The notes: generated by a model not told the origin, from the sequence alone. DNA of 64,000 nucleotides from Lepidodermella squamata (GCA_047495785.1 JBLDXI010000015.1:2604001-2668000); one strand, 5' to 3'; numbered from the stretch's first letter, positions 1-11,066 are shown. Program-made: numbers and translations.

Positions 1-405
1 AATCAGCCTGAGGCTAGGTCAAAAATGCGGACGCACCTGATTTATGAAAGCTGATTTTATGTTGATGACTTTAATTATCCAAAAAATTGGCATTTAGCTG
101 GTTTCTGAACTCAAGCGGTTTGACTTGTCTGTTTATCGCGCCGGAAATGTCCGGAGTATTCGATAACCGTTTATGTCACTCGCTGGGATGAAAACCCGGA
201 AGTTTTTCTAAACATAGTAATACCCCTGCTTACGTGATAGACTTTCAATTAATCCGGCTGATTATCCCGCGGCTAGTTCGCTGAAAAAATTAAACAACTT
301 CTGGCTAAAACGGGATTAGGCAACGAACGAAGGCGATTTCCTGCAGCTACATATTTTGTTTCATTTGAATTAAATAGGTTTAAAAGACGTTTTTTGTTAA
401 AAGAA
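1..405. other. 5' flank, no gene seen
   Basis: No coding exon or RNA gene could be supported here. The stretch directly precedes the first small secreted peptide gene and presumably holds its promoter and 5' UTR, but I see no convincing TATA box. Confidence 0.4.
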
Positions 406-827
406 ATGTCGCAAATATTTCTTATAATCAACTTCTTGGTCCTAATTTTGGCCGTTCTGGTTCTCAGCAATCCGGCTGATACCCAACACGAGAATGAACA
501 GGATCCTAAACTTGACAGCTGTTACGATTTGGTCAGCTATCAAAAATTATCTGAGCTGAGTAGAGACGAAATTCTGGTCAAATTCAAGAACTGCGACTGT
601 GAGCATTTTTTCACATTTTTTTCATATTTTTATGAATTTTTGTATTATTTATAGGGAGAGCTTTGTTGAGACAGGCCAAATTAGCACGCAAGCGTGTCGT
701 GCATCTCATGCGTGACGAGCGGCAGCGACGAGTTATAGACGCTTGTTTGAAGGACTTCGGAGGAAGGGCAGCACGAGCCATTCCGATTGTTTCCCTTATT
801 TGCACTTCGGCCGGAATAAAATTGTGA
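406..827 (+). CDS. Small secreted peptide, FGG/ARAIPIVS family, member 1
   Basis: Two exons, 406-598 and 655-827, are joined by a 56-nt GT-AG intron in phase 1, giving 121 aa. I chose the ATG at 406 because it directly opens a hydrophobic signal peptide (MSQIFLIINFLVLILAVLVLS). The middle is polar and the exon 2 start is basic and helix-like. The C-terminus reads ACLKDFGGRAARAIPIVSLIC followed by a short tail. The two cysteines frame the conserved FGGxxARAIPIVS block and could form a disulfide-closed loop. Two further genes, at 4836-5275 and 6686-7084, share this end, the signal peptide and the phase-1 intron. I do not recognise the family. A secreted signalling or antimicrobial-type peptide is possible but is only an inference. 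Confidence 0.8.
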
Positions 828-1057
828 AAATTCGTTTTTTAATTAAGGAGGATTTTTTCACTCATTTTTTGTCAGTATTGCCCTGTATTTTCACACGTGT
901 CGTAGAGTTAATTAGTTGAGTTGTTGACGAAAGTCTCGGGAATTCGAACTTGGCATAGGTATCAGCCAATTAAAATCACACTCTACAGAAAATTAGCGGC
1001 CTTTATCTCCAATCAAAAAATCCTAATTAAACATTATATCACAAATGTTGAGAGTGT

Positions 1058-3492
1058 TCATTTAGCTGATCGGAATATAGCAATAATCCAAATGAGACCG
1101 GTCGACAGTGACAGGAAAACAGCCGAAAATGACAGCGTAATCTCCTGTCCGACTAAATCGTCAACAGCGAGTGCGATCAAAATTGCAGCGATCGAAATAG
1201 TCGTTAGATTTACCAAAGCCGCGATGATAACGCCTAATTGAGGAACGGCTCTGCGATAATTGCAACTCCGTATCTTGAAGAGGCAGATAGCTCCGATTAA
1301 AATTTGAACGAAATAAGCGCTGATCGCGGCGAAAATCCATGCAGAAAAATGGCGAGATTTGCAGGTTAACACAGATTTTTCTATCAAAATGTCTTCAAAA
1401 ATAACGTATAACGGCGCCTCCTTAACGGTGAAGCAGCTCAATGGATCAGCAATCAGCCAAACCGCTAAAAATATCGTAATTACAGCCGTGAAAGCTGACG
1501 TAGCGCTCAGAGAGATTAGGTCGATGGATTGTACCTCTTCGATGGTCAGCTTGGTCTGGGGACGAACGAGCATGGCGGAGATCCATGAGTCAGCTCGACC
1601 TCTCGATCCGACACTGTAGGTTCGACTTTCAGGGTAGACTCTGCCCGAGGCGGCTCGTATTGCTGATCTCGCACTTGCTGCAGCACTTGCAGCTTTTGAT
1701 TCGAATTTCGCCATGCCTAGGAAGTAGCCGAATCCTCGAAGACTTATACTACCACCCAACATGGCTAAACCGACAGTCATTAGGGCAATTCTTGCTACCC
1801 AGATTTGGTAAGCGGAATAAGGAGCCAACTTCACGGAAAACATAACTCCAGCTGCATTTAATAGGATACCGCCAATAAATCCTATAAAGGATGATTTTAG
1901 CAACTTCCTATGAGTTTCCTCATATTTCATTTTAATCAGCATTACAATCATCCCTGAGATATGAATAAGAGATGAAATGGCAGCGATTACAACGACTGTG
2001 TAGAAAATTTGCTCAGGAACCGAAACAGTGATCTGGGAAATCTTCTTCCTATCCTTAGGCGCCTTCCCATCCTTTGTCATCCAAACAGGCTCGCGAACTT
2101 TTTTCATGTAATAATGGCTGAATGCGTAACCCGTTGTTCCTGGGTTCTGGTAGACATTGTAAATGTACTTCAGACCATTCTGAGGCGTCCAGTGGCTGAC
2201 GTAGAGTATGTCCATGTCAACCTCACCTAAATCATTGTACCTCATCCGGCCCATTCTTAACCCGGTGTAATCGACTGATATAGCTGAACGATTTACAGCC
2301 TCTCCAACAATCTGAGGATAATCTCTCATATTGCGAAGGGAGTAATTTTTAGTCTGTAAGATTTTTTCAGTTTCATCTAGTACGATAAGAGCTTGGAGGG
2401 TGGTGTCGTAGCATAGAAATCGCTGCTCGTAGTCGAAGACCATTCCTCGACTGTTATTCGTGTATTTATCGTAAATCTCTTCGAATTCTGGAAGAGTTAT
2501 TCCTAGATAGCTCTTCATGGATGGTTCATTCGAAACCATAATTGGCGCAACCCAGTAGGAGAATTTCAACTGTTCGAGTACTCCAGATCTGTAGCAACCA
2601 GGCATGATTTCATTGCCGAGACTTAACGGATCTCCGTAAGTCACGCCAAGAAGGATGAATATGTATTTTGACCCAGCCAACTCATACTTGTAACTCAGGC
2701 AAAGAAATTTCCAAATCAGAGGTAAGCTTGATGTGAACAAGACAATAATTCTCACATCGCTTTGTTTGAGATTAGCGATGACTTGTTCATCGATATCTAG
2801 GACAATGTCAAAATAGGCGACTGTTACGTCTTTCATTTCAAGCGCGAGGCGTTGTAGGATAGTTGCAGAGCCGTAGTCGAACACATTACCGGCATTGGTC
2901 AAAATGCCAAGGCGTCTCCAGTTGCCGCCTCCAACTATGAAATGCATGATTGCATAGGTCAAAACACGGCCAGTTGAACGCATTAGGTACAGGTTTGGGA
3001 ACAATTTACGGTCAGTGAGGAACGGAGCAGCGCAAGCGATACTAACGCTGACTGAGTTGATATGGTGGAGAAAGGGAGCTTGGGCCTTGCACCCAGTTGA
3101 TTGACGGGGTCCGACGATTACAGGCGATTGGTAGGTACCATTGCGGCCGTTGTTCTCAAAACTTCGGCTGAATTGTGCAGCGAGACGGGCGGCATGGATT
3201 CCTGTGTTCTCGTCTTCAAATTGAATCTATAAATGCAAAAATGCGAGAATGAAAAAATTCCTCCTTAAAATTTGATTTTCCGCACTTCAATTTCGTAATC
3301 AGGAAGAATATCTGAGCGGCTGTTCGCGATGTCGACAACAATTTGCGAAGCTGTTTTGCAAGCGTAGCCTGTTGACGGCAATGCTCCTGTGAATGACATC
3401 GATTCCATCATTACCATTTTGTACGGCTTACGGGCCTCTGAAATCGCGATCAAACATGGCGCAATGACGTAGATCACAGCGTGATGAAGCAT
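1058..3492 (-). CDS. Class C GPCR, GABA-B receptor-like
   Basis: Exons 3286-3492 and 1058-3226 flank a 59-nt phase-0 intron; the product is about 791 aa. The ATG at 3492 opens a signal-peptide-like start (MLHHAVIYVIAPCLIAISEA). The first ~430 residues resemble the Venus-flytrap ligand-binding domain of class C receptors, with VIVGPRQSTG, the stretch SIACAAPFLTDR, then PNLYLMRSTGR. Seven hydrophobic segments follow, starting near FYTVVVIAAISSLIHIS and ending near LSLSTGLIWIIAIF, with a short cytoplasmic tail. There is no cysteine-rich linker between the two parts, which fits the GABA-B subgroup better than the glutamate or taste subgroups. It would act at the plasma membrane as a metabotropic receptor. 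The ligand cannot be assigned from sequence. It lies opposite to the flanking small peptide genes. Confidence 0.85.
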
Positions 3493-4835
3493 TGTTTCAA
3501 ATACTCTGTTGTAGTTTTCTGGCAAATTTGGAATGATGAATTCTTCCGTGAGAATTTACACAGAGTTTATTAGCTGCCATTTTTCTAATAGTCACGTTCG
3601 AAATCACACGCCGCCTGTAATTAACAGATCCCGATGAGGATATTAGTTTAATTGGTATCGATGTTGTTTACCGGAAATTCTAGCCTCTCGCGTGTACCTT
3701 GATCCTTAAAAAGCTAGTTTGCTAGGCGGAGACATTTTATCATGCTATTCAGGACTTGGTCATATTTGGACAGGCAGATTTCCCCGGGCGCAGTAGCTTA
3801 GGTGTGCTGTTTTGCGTTCTATTTTCACATAAAAAATTGATTTTTCGGCAGAAATTTATTTACAAATTGAATATTATGAGTGAAACAAAACTACGTGTTT
3901 TCACAGCAGCGCCGTAGAATTTTACGGGATGACCCCGGTGGACTCAAAATGGAGCACGGGGAGAACTATGCACCCTGCAATTATATCGATTTCCCTTCGT
4001 AAATCGGTCATATGAAAACAGACAAATGAAACAAACTTCAATGCGGAAATAGCATTGAGGAGAAGAACTTGGCAGAGTGATGACCGCTATTAGTGACTTA
4101 AGGTTATCGAGTTCTCAGCTGCTAAAAGAGTTTAAAACGGCGGCAAATTTAAAGCATCTCACCATACCCGAAGTCCTTCATTAAGAAGTCCGTGGGCTTG
4201 GAACTCGTAATTTCCCCTGCGAGTTGACCATCGATTTCACACACCTAAAGCAAAAGCTGCCTAAATCAGCGTTCAAGACTCTCGGTGAATTCCTGAGCTT
4301 TTGAGCGATAGGGTCATTAGCATTATACTTTGCAGGGTTCCCATTTTGCTGCTTTCGTTTCGCTGCTGTGTATTCCGGTGTGTATTGCCGGAAGTCAGTC
4401 ATTTCCTCAGTTCTTCTTATGAATAAAGCGAATTTTGCTGACGTATGCCTTGTTATGGTTCGGCGTTTAGAAAAAAGCATTGCACCGGATATGTATCGTT
4501 TCATTCAGAAAAATTAGGCTAATTCGAACTTAGAATTAATAATCCTGTGCTTTATGATTTCTGTTCGCCGCCCACAACAGAATCCGGCATTAGTCAGATA
4601 TTGCTCTTCTATAATACCAGTTGCCTTATTTTTCCTTCGATCGCTCATGTCGGGGATATAGCTCGCCAAAAATCTTCACCATTAGGTACATGCTTATATC
4701 GGTCCCTAATTGCTTGGATAACTCATGTGACCAAGAAACCCGTGTGCACCTAGCTCTGCCAATTAGCGTCAACGTCATTTATATCAGTGCGCCGTCTTAT
4801 TACATTTCAGCTAGATCTTAGTCACATTCAATAGT
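3493..4835. other. Intergenic, no gene supported
   Basis: The 1.3 kb between the receptor and the second small peptide holds only a 107-aa ATG-initiated ORF on the minus strand (4181-4504). It is basic, lacks a signal peptide and matches nothing I recognise. I see no convincing splice structure or repeat. Confidence 0.35.
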
Positions 4836-5275
4836 ATGATGATTTACAAAATCTTCCTCCTTTCCTGCATCGTCCTGGTGACACATGCTTTAACAGACAA
4901 GCGAATTATCTCGCCCACCAACTCTGCGCTGAGACGGGCTTATGCGAACGTGGCGAAGACGAGAGGTCAAACGACAACTGAGAGCTATGTTTGGACAACT
5001 CCTCTGCCGACGTTCAAGCCGACGACGCCAAAGACAATTCGAATTAAATTTAGCAAGTTGAATGTACAATTTCCAGGAAATTGATGATCAATTTGTTTTA
5101 TACAGATCGCAAACTCGCTAAAATACTGCAGCGAACAGGTGCTGGTAGCATGGAGGAGTTGATTCAAATAGCTCGTGAGGAGAAGAAGCGTAAAAAAGTC
5201 GAAGAATGCTTCGATCAATTCGGCGGCAGCTCAGCGCGAGCCATTTTGATTGTCTCAATCATGTGCAAGCAATAA
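4836..5275 (+). CDS. Small secreted peptide, FGG/ARAIPIVS family, member 2
   Basis: Exon 1 (4836-5052) encodes a signal peptide (MMIYKIFLLSCIVLVTHA) and a Thr/Pro-rich spacer. Exon 2 (5106-5275) encodes a basic helix and the family end ECFDQFGGSSARAILIVSIMC. The GT donors near the exon end that leave a normal-length intron give the wrong frame. A GCAAGT donor at 5053 gives the same phase-1 junction and a 53-nt intron, like its relatives (56 and 54 nt), so I infer a GC-AG intron. The product is about 128 aa. The proline seen after ARAI in members 1 and 4 is leucine here. Function unknown. Confidence 0.7.
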
Positions 5276-5576
5276 CTTGGATTCAAACACAATAATCGCC
5301 TAAATTCTTCTCACGTATATCCGTGTGTCATCGATGAGGAATAAAGAATAATTGGAAATGTCAGGTTGCTCACTTTTTGACTGCTACCCAGAATCCGTAT
5401 CGAGCGATGTTCGCACGTCATTACCTATAATCCAACGTATTTTTTACGCGGATGATATGAAGGGGAAAAACAACTGTATTGCTTAGTCATGCAGAATAGC
5501 CTTTCAATTATATTCTAGGGATACTCTTTCGGATTCTACAAATGCTTGGAGAATAACGATTTCTGGTTTAAACGAG

Positions 5577-5936
5577 ATGTGCCCTTTCAATACTAACCAT
5601 TTGAAAACTTGCCCAGTCTTTATTTTCACGTTTCTACTCATCATCATCATAACCAGTATTATTCTATTGAAAATAACAACCCCAACCGAGGAGCAACGAG
5701 CGGTTCCCGCGAAACAACCCGATGAAGTATCTCAGAAACTTAGTAAGTCTTAATTTCAGATCATTTCATTCCATCACGGCTTTGTTTCTACAGGTTCACA
5801 GTTGGTGAGCATCTTCTTGCAAATTGGAGATAGCGGAAAGGTTGCTAAGAATAATCAGCAAACAAGCGAACTCAACTACAACCTAATCCCATCGCGAACG
5901 AGCCGCAGACCTGTATATGGTATTCCCTGGAATTGA
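5577..5936 (+). CDS. Small single-pass membrane protein, unrecognised
   Basis: Exons 5577-5742 and 5794-5936 are split by a 51-nt phase-1 intron with a canonical GTAAGT donor and a CTACAG acceptor; the product is 102 aa. A 16-residue N-terminus precedes a strong hydrophobic span (VFIFTFLLIIIITSIILL). This looks like a signal anchor rather than a cleaved signal. A polar region follows, ending in SRRPVYGIPWN. It lacks the two cysteines and FGG block of its neighbours, yet shares their two-exon, phase-1 structure and size. It could be a very diverged relative or an unrelated gene. No function is proposed. Confidence 0.55.
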
Positions 5937-6015
5937 AAACATTCTTGATTGGTTGAAACGTTTGGAACTTCCACCTTTGCGGCCATAACTTTACATTAAA
6001 GTGAATACGTACGAC

Positions 6016-6414
6016 ATTATAGGGCGACTTTGCAGTCACATGACTAAGGTCCGTCGATTTTTTTCTGGTCTTGGTCGCGCGGTCGCGCAGTCGTTGTGGT
6101 CGGGCGGTCGTGAAAAAAATGTTCGCTCAAAAATCAGACTGAAAAAAACGATGCACCACCAGGAGTCGAACTAAGGATGTTGGAATATAAAGCCATATTT
6201 TTGATCCACTACGCCACCAGCGTGAAGAAATCTGCCGGGAAAATATTTACACCCATATTGTTCTCAATCGGATCCACTGATAGAAACTCTTAATTGCCAT
6301 GAATTGGTGGCGTAGTGGATCAAAAACATGGCTTTATATTCCACCGCGACCAAGACCAGAAAAAAATCGACGGACTTTGACCTTAGTCATGTGACTGCAA
6401 AGTCGCCCTATAAT
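6016..6414. mobile_element. Foldback element with ~70-bp terminal inverted repeats
   Basis: The left end (6016-6085, starting ATTATAGGGCGACTTTGCAG) is the reverse complement of the right end (6344-6414, ending CGCCCTATAAT), apart from a few bases of indel. The interior carries a tRNA-like segment on the minus strand and a second half-copy of it on the plus strand. There is no coding capacity. The structure fits a MITE-like element, or two inverted copies of a tRNA-derived short repeat. No clear target-site duplication was seen. Confidence 0.75.
6138..6235 (-). repeat. tRNA-like (SINE-type) segment
   Basis: Read on the minus strand, this stretch has an A-box-like TGGCGTAGTGG and, about 45 nt later, a B-box-like GTTCGACTCC, the spacing of an internal RNA polymerase III promoter. 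The acceptor and anticodon stems do not pair well, so it is not a usable tRNA gene. The first half recurs on the plus strand at about 6303-6342, inside the same foldback element. Confidence 0.45.
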
Positions 6415-6685
6415 GCGAAAGGTTAGAAATTATGCTCCCAACGGACAGCAATTCCTCTCGATCTGCTCTGACATTTAGCACTTGTCGTCGTTTATTTACA
6501 TATCAATGTAATAATTTTATTTTTTGAGTGTCGATGCGAAAGCAACGCCGAATAAATTGATATACAAATCAATAAAATTGTTTGTTTTGAATTGATGATC
6601 ACATCAATTTCCGCCCTGCGACCGGATGTAATTTATCCATCTCATAATAACGAGTAGCCCTGGTCCACACTGCGTTCACAGATAT

Positions 6686-7084
6686 ATGATGACCCACTTT
6701 TATGTGAAAATGTTGATGGCTAAAACTATACTCGCAATTTTGCTTCTCATTCCTTTGACGCAAGCTTATGGCAAATTATCCTTTGGCACGTCTGCTCAAA
6801 GTAAAAGCCAGTGGCAAGCTTCAATTCCGAATAATCCCATCACCAACGAAAATGACAAATCGATCGACGTCAATACACGTACTTTTTTATTTTACTATAA
6901 TATTCTACAATGAATAGTTCTCTTTTTTGTAGCAAGACATAATCATGTCAAAGAGCTGTTTCGATTAATGCGAGTCGTCCATGAGCAACGCAAGCAACGA
7001 GAACAGGAAGCCTGCTATAAACAGTTCGGCGGAAAACCCGCAAGAGCAATTCCTATCGTATCCGTAATCTGCTCATCTAAATAG
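6686..7084 (+). CDS. Small secreted peptide, FGG/ARAIPIVS family, member 3
   Basis: Exons 6686-6878 and 6933-7084 flank a 54-nt phase-1 GT-AG intron. An ATG at 6710 or 6716 is as likely as 6686, because the signal peptide (MAKTILAILLLIPLTQAYG) starts there. A Ser/Asn-rich spacer is followed by a charged helix and ACYKQFGGKPARAIPIVSVIC with a three-residue tail (SSK). The cysteine spacing and the ARAIPIVS block match member 1 closely. No dibasic site directly precedes the conserved end, so release of a shorter peptide is not evident. Family and function are unrecognised. Confidence 0.75.
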
Positions 7085-7121
7085 TAGTAGTGACTTTATG
7101 TATATAGTGAATGAAGTGTTG

Positions 7122-9077
7122 CTAATAAACAAAATGGAACCAACTGAATTCGCAATCAAAAACTGGCGAAGGGGTTGAATGCTTCAGCATTAGGGTGGGC
7201 TTTAATGAATAACGGGACGCGGATTTTCCCAAATCAGCATCCTTACTAATGATCAACCAGTCCATTTCAGCAAGTGTAGCCCAATGGACTTGCTGCGGGA
7301 CGTTGAGCTCGGAATGGGTAGTTCCGAATATGTTGACATCTTCATTGCGAGCGATATCGTCATATTGGCGAACGATACTGGTAAAATCTTCCTCAAAACG
7401 CTCGTCAGTATGGCTGGTTAGGAAAACGAATATTCCGTGGCGTTTTCTATCATCGAGACGAGAGCGAATGACATCAATGGTTTGATGAACAAAGCAAAAC
7501 AGTTGAATGTCGCGGTATTCCGCGGAAATGTTGCTGTAGTCCGGATACAAAGTCAACGGCTCGAAATGCACGCCTATTTTCGCTGATATCTTCCACTGGT
7601 CTTGCGAGACAGGGATTAAACTCCTTCTCCTCTCTTCCGTTCCAGAAACAAGAGTTCTCAGACCTGCTGATAGCAGTGAAGCTATGTCAGCCACGTGAAT
7701 ATACTCCGGTAGGGAGTTAGGCAGGGCTCGAAGGAAATTCGGGTAGAAATAACTTTGCCGTAGTATCAAATCGAAGGTATTCTCATTCAGATCTTTTATC
7801 AAGATGGTTGGATGGTCGCTATTGCAGAGATTCCCGGTCTGCCTTTCGATTAACCACTCAATTTCAGATTTAGTTTTCACTATTGCTCCGTCTAGGGATC
7901 TGTCCGATTTGAATAAATCATCTAGAAGAGATTCATCCGTAGCAATGATCAATTTTCGGTTAGAAGCCAGAGCCAGGTAGAAAGCAACCGCGGCTGGAAC
8001 GAGACAGTCCGGGAAAGACTTCTGGCAGCTCAAAATTAAAGCCGAATTATTCGAAATATTTGATTGGAAATTCCTTAAATCGGCGACTATTCTGTCTGTT
8101 CTCTCTTGCCTTTCAGAGTACTTGGTAAATTCAATTGGCACAGCACTCTCGATAGTCAAATCAACGCCGGAAAAGCGTAAAATATTATCTTCATCTTCTT
8201 CCATCTCCTGGACTTTCGTTTTGCGAATCCATATTGGACACGTTTCACTTCTTTGGAGAAATACCCCATCAACAGCTGTCAAATCGTGCTTCAAAACAAC
8301 ATCAGGATGAATATTTTTCATGACGGCATTGAAAATTTGATGATGCTGAGGTGGCTGCAATGATGATTTGCACTGTTGAACCGCGGCTTGGCAGAATTTT
8401 CTCATGAAAATTGGAGAGCCGCCAAATAGCTCTGGCGCAAGGTAATGCTCCGCATTTTCATCGATAGGTACAAAGGCGCAAGATCCTTGACGTCGATCAA
8501 ATGGTAGCAATCTTGAAGTTTCCGTCGGAAATAACAAGGGATCTCCGTAAACAGGATGCTCAATTGCAAAACTTCCGGTGATATTGATTTCTAGACCTTT
8601 AACAGATTGCAGGTCGAAATCAGCCGATATTACAAAGCTGAAGAGTTCTTCGTTGAAGTATTCGTACTTTTCCGCATAGTCCAGATAAACCTGACATGGG
8701 TTTATTTCTCCAGGATGGATATATGCCTGGATTTTTATGGCATTCTCTTCACCGTGATTTATATCCACCCAATATTGACTGAAGAGAAAATAGGTGACAG
8801 TTTTGGCATCTAATAATTTCATTTCCTGCAGCTTTTTGTGGTAATTACCAGCAGATGGGGTTTCTTTAATGGCTAGGAGAATCGCAACGTTTCCGTCCTT
8901 GGTCTCTCTTGGTGGACGCTTGTCTCTCCACCTCGATCCAGAGGGTTTAATGCACTGACATTGCGAATAGAGGAGAAATATTGGTAAAAGATTTAGGAAA
9001 TACAAGTAGACTGACATCATTCCTGGGTAAATTAGGAATACTAGTAAGATTCTCGACTTAACGAGGGTAAACATCAT
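7122..9077 (-). CDS. Bimodular glycosyltransferase: GT6 (ABO-like) plus decayed fucosyltransferase-like domain
   Basis: A single exon encodes 651 aa. An N-terminal membrane anchor spans about residues 8-38 (type II, Golgi-like). Residues ~60-330 resemble family GT6, the ABO/alpha-1,3-galactosyltransferase fold. They carry a metal-binding DxD (D153-F-D155), HPVYGDP at 174-180, FDRRQGSCAFVP at 193-204, and HYLAPELFGG at 211-220, equivalent to the conserved YERRPxSxAYIP and FFGG of GT6 enzymes. The C-terminal ~300 residues are homologous to the fucosyltransferase-like half of the gene at 15092-18034. They have lost its GGFGDR donor-site motif and the H-x-R motif (GVHFE in place of GLHIR). The GT6 module is therefore probably active and the second probably not. 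The sugar donor and acceptor are unknown. Confidence 0.75.
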   Translation of the reverse strand: MMFTLVKSRILLVFLIYPGMMSVYLYFLNLLPIFLLYSQCQCIKPSGSRWRDKRPPRETKDGNVAILLAIKETPSAGNYHKKLQEMKLLDAKTVTYFLFSQYWVDINHGEENAIKIQAYIHPGEINPCQVYLDYAEKYEYFNEELFSFVISADFDLQSVKGLEINITGSFAIEHPVYGDPLLFPTETSRLLPFDRRQGSCAFVPIDENAEHYLAPELFGGSPIFMRKFCQAAVQQCKSSLQPPQHHQIFNAVMKNIHPDVVLKHDLTAVDGVFLQRSETCPIWIRKTKVQEMEEDEDNILRFSGVDLTIESAVPIEFTKYSERQERTDRIVADLRNFQSNISNNSALILSCQKSFPDCLVPAAVAFYLALASNRKLIIATDESLLDDLFKSDRSLDGAIVKTKSEIEWLIERQTGNLCNSDHPTILIKDLNENTFDLILRQSYFYPNFLRALPNSLPEYIHVADIASLLSAGLRTLVSGTEERRRSLIPVSQDQWKISAKIGVHFEPLTLYPDYSNISAEYRDIQLFCFVHQTIDVIRSRLDDRKRHGIFVFLTSHTDERFEEDFTSIVRQYDDIARNEDVNIFGTTHSELNVPQQVHWATLAEMDWLIISKDADLGKSASRYSLKPTLMLKHSTPSPVFDCEFSWFHFVY

Positions 9078-9331
9078 AGGCTACGTCCCCAATCCACAGC
9101 GTATAAGGATTCAGCTGTTCTCAATGAGGCAAACCTCCTTCACCGCGATTATATTCTGAAACATTACACTACCTTGAATTTACTTAGCAATTTTTCATGC
9201 GATGTCAAATAATGGCTAATTCATATAAGTTCAATTTAATATGGCCCAGCGAAAAGCACAGACATGTATTTCAGCAATTCGGTATGTCGATCGTGAATCC
9301 AGAACGCGAATGCACTCATGAAACATATGCA

Positions 9332-10734
9332 TTAGTTATGAATAAGAGTGCTGTTGCTCGAGTTGCCTGCAATCACATTGCTGCTACTCTCTGTTGCGTA
9401 GTCGATTAGTATTAGGAAGTATGTCAGTATTGCGGCGAAAAGCTGATAATTATGCAAAAACGGAAATTGCAATTGACTAAATGCGAAGGGAAACATACTG
9501 CTGCAATGGTTTCTCTCTTCAAAGGAATCATTCCCAGGACATGCAAGCAGCAAGTTTCGGAAATTTGGCTCAGTAACATTGTCAACTGTAGAATGGCTAT
9601 ATGATGAAATATATTGTAGATTCATCATCAAAATACCTGAAGTAGTGTTGCTGAATCCTGAGATTTCACCCTGATATTGAACAACTTCTCCTTCACATTC
9701 TCCGACCAATGCGCGATGAAAGCTGACGGAATGATGAAAATCATCATCCCAGTCAAGGCGGCTAAGATCCAAAAGCCAGCCACAATCGACTCCATCGACG
9801 ATGTTTTAGTTTCTTGCGCGCTCTCTCCCCAAACACCTTGATACAATGTGACTAAGAAAGCTGTAAAACCGTAAGATGTTGTGCTAAAAATCGCAACCCT
9901 GATATGCCGATCCAAATGTCGAACCATTCGTTTGAGAAGTAAATGGCGATCTCGAATGTGCTCGAAGAACGCCTTCTCGTCCAAATCCTTCAAAACTGAA
10001 GCCGAGCTATCTTTGGAGGGAACTGGTTTGCTGTAGCGATTCACTTCTTTCGACAGCTGATGGAAACACCCAGCTAGGGTGAAGCCCAAGAGGGTTAGGT
10101 AGGCTACGCTAAGAGCAAAGCCGGCTTCGTTCAACAAGCTCAAACTTATCCAAATTAGTACTGTTACACAACTCCACGTGAAAGAATCGACACGTTCATT
10201 CAGGTTGAACGGGAATACCATGTAGCCAAGATCTTCCCGGTTTACCATCAGGGCGATTAGAACCAAAACAATGTTAGTCGTCACACCTGATATTGAAGCG
10301 ACGAAGAGACATAGAGCTGTTGGCCCTCTTTCTACCTCTGTTGGCGTGAAACTGGTTCTTACTTGCCCAGGGTATTGCCAGCCCTGTTTCAATCCCAAAA
10401 TAGGGTGGAACTTGCCTTTCCAGCAGCAGATCACCATGTTTGTTCTTACAGCTGCCAGGCTTAAATGATAGAGAGCATCGGCAGCGTGAAATATAACCCC
10501 AGACATCGGGGTATTGGACAGGTTAATTGCAGTGAACAGTAAAAACATTCGCAGGCTGTTCAGCCAAGACAAAGCCACTAAGATAACCACGTATGCTTTA
10601 TAAAGCCAATGGCTTGGTCTGTACTCCCAATCGTCATACGACCAGTTCGGCATCAGACCAAGTATCTTGAGGGCGCTGTGAAGACACCGAAACCCAGTAG
10701 CATCGCCGGGTAGCAAAGCCTTAAATTCGACCAT
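9332..10734 (-). CDS. Gustatory-type seven-transmembrane receptor
   Basis: Exon 1 is 9637-10734 (366 codons) and exon 2 is about 9332-9568, with a 68-nt phase-0 intron. The acceptor (ACTGAG) was chosen for frame and is weak. Together they give about 444 aa. Six to seven hydrophobic segments are visible. The last exon carries ILTYFLILIDYA, which resembles the family signature TYhhhhhQF in TM7 of insect gustatory receptors and nematode gustatory-receptor-like proteins. The N-terminus lacks a signal peptide, as usual for this family. It may be a chemosensory or internal ligand-gated channel; no ligand can be named. It is transcribed divergently from the LamG-like gene that starts 333 bp away. 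Confidence 0.7.
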
Positions 10735-11066
10735 GAAGATGAATGCATGGGTTGAGAGTTTGCCGACGCTCCGCTAAACTAAAGCTCCTTTTTGATCTCA
10801 TTCAATATTCAAACTCGAACTCTGAAAGCCATTAGCTGCCAGCGTGGGGTTCAAGCTAAAAATAACCGAGACTTGAGTTCAAAAGCCTGGATGTTCGAAT
10901 GAGCTCGAATCAGTATTTATCAGGAAGTTATCGGTATGAACCAGATTGCATACGCCTACGCTTATCTTGAACCTTGTTCGTTATCTTGGCTCATGTAGAA
11001 AAAACCCCAATACACACCATGCATTAAATTCTCTTTATATCACAATTCAGCACGGACTGTTTCATC
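10735..11066. promoter_or_regulatory. Divergent intergenic region
   Basis: These 332 bp separate the start codons of the receptor (minus) and the first LamG-like gene (plus), so both promoters are probably here. No strong TATA box or binding site could be identified. Confidence 0.35.

Noticed and set aside
273-470. 65-aa minus-strand ORF at the start of the window
   Set aside because: Overlaps the signal-peptide exon of the first FGG peptide gene on the other strand and has no motif.
4181-4504. 107-aa minus-strand ORF as a gene
   Set aside because: ATG start but no signal, domain, splice partner or paralogue; kept only as a remark in the intergenic entry.
6138-6235. Functional tRNA gene
   Set aside because: Box A and B look right but acceptor and anticodon stems do not pair; treated as tRNA-derived repeat.
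9197-9409. Possible fourth FGG-family peptide on the plus strand (two cysteines near its end)
   Set aside because: Lacks FGG and ARAIPIVS, has no signal peptide, and lies antisense to the last receptor exon region.
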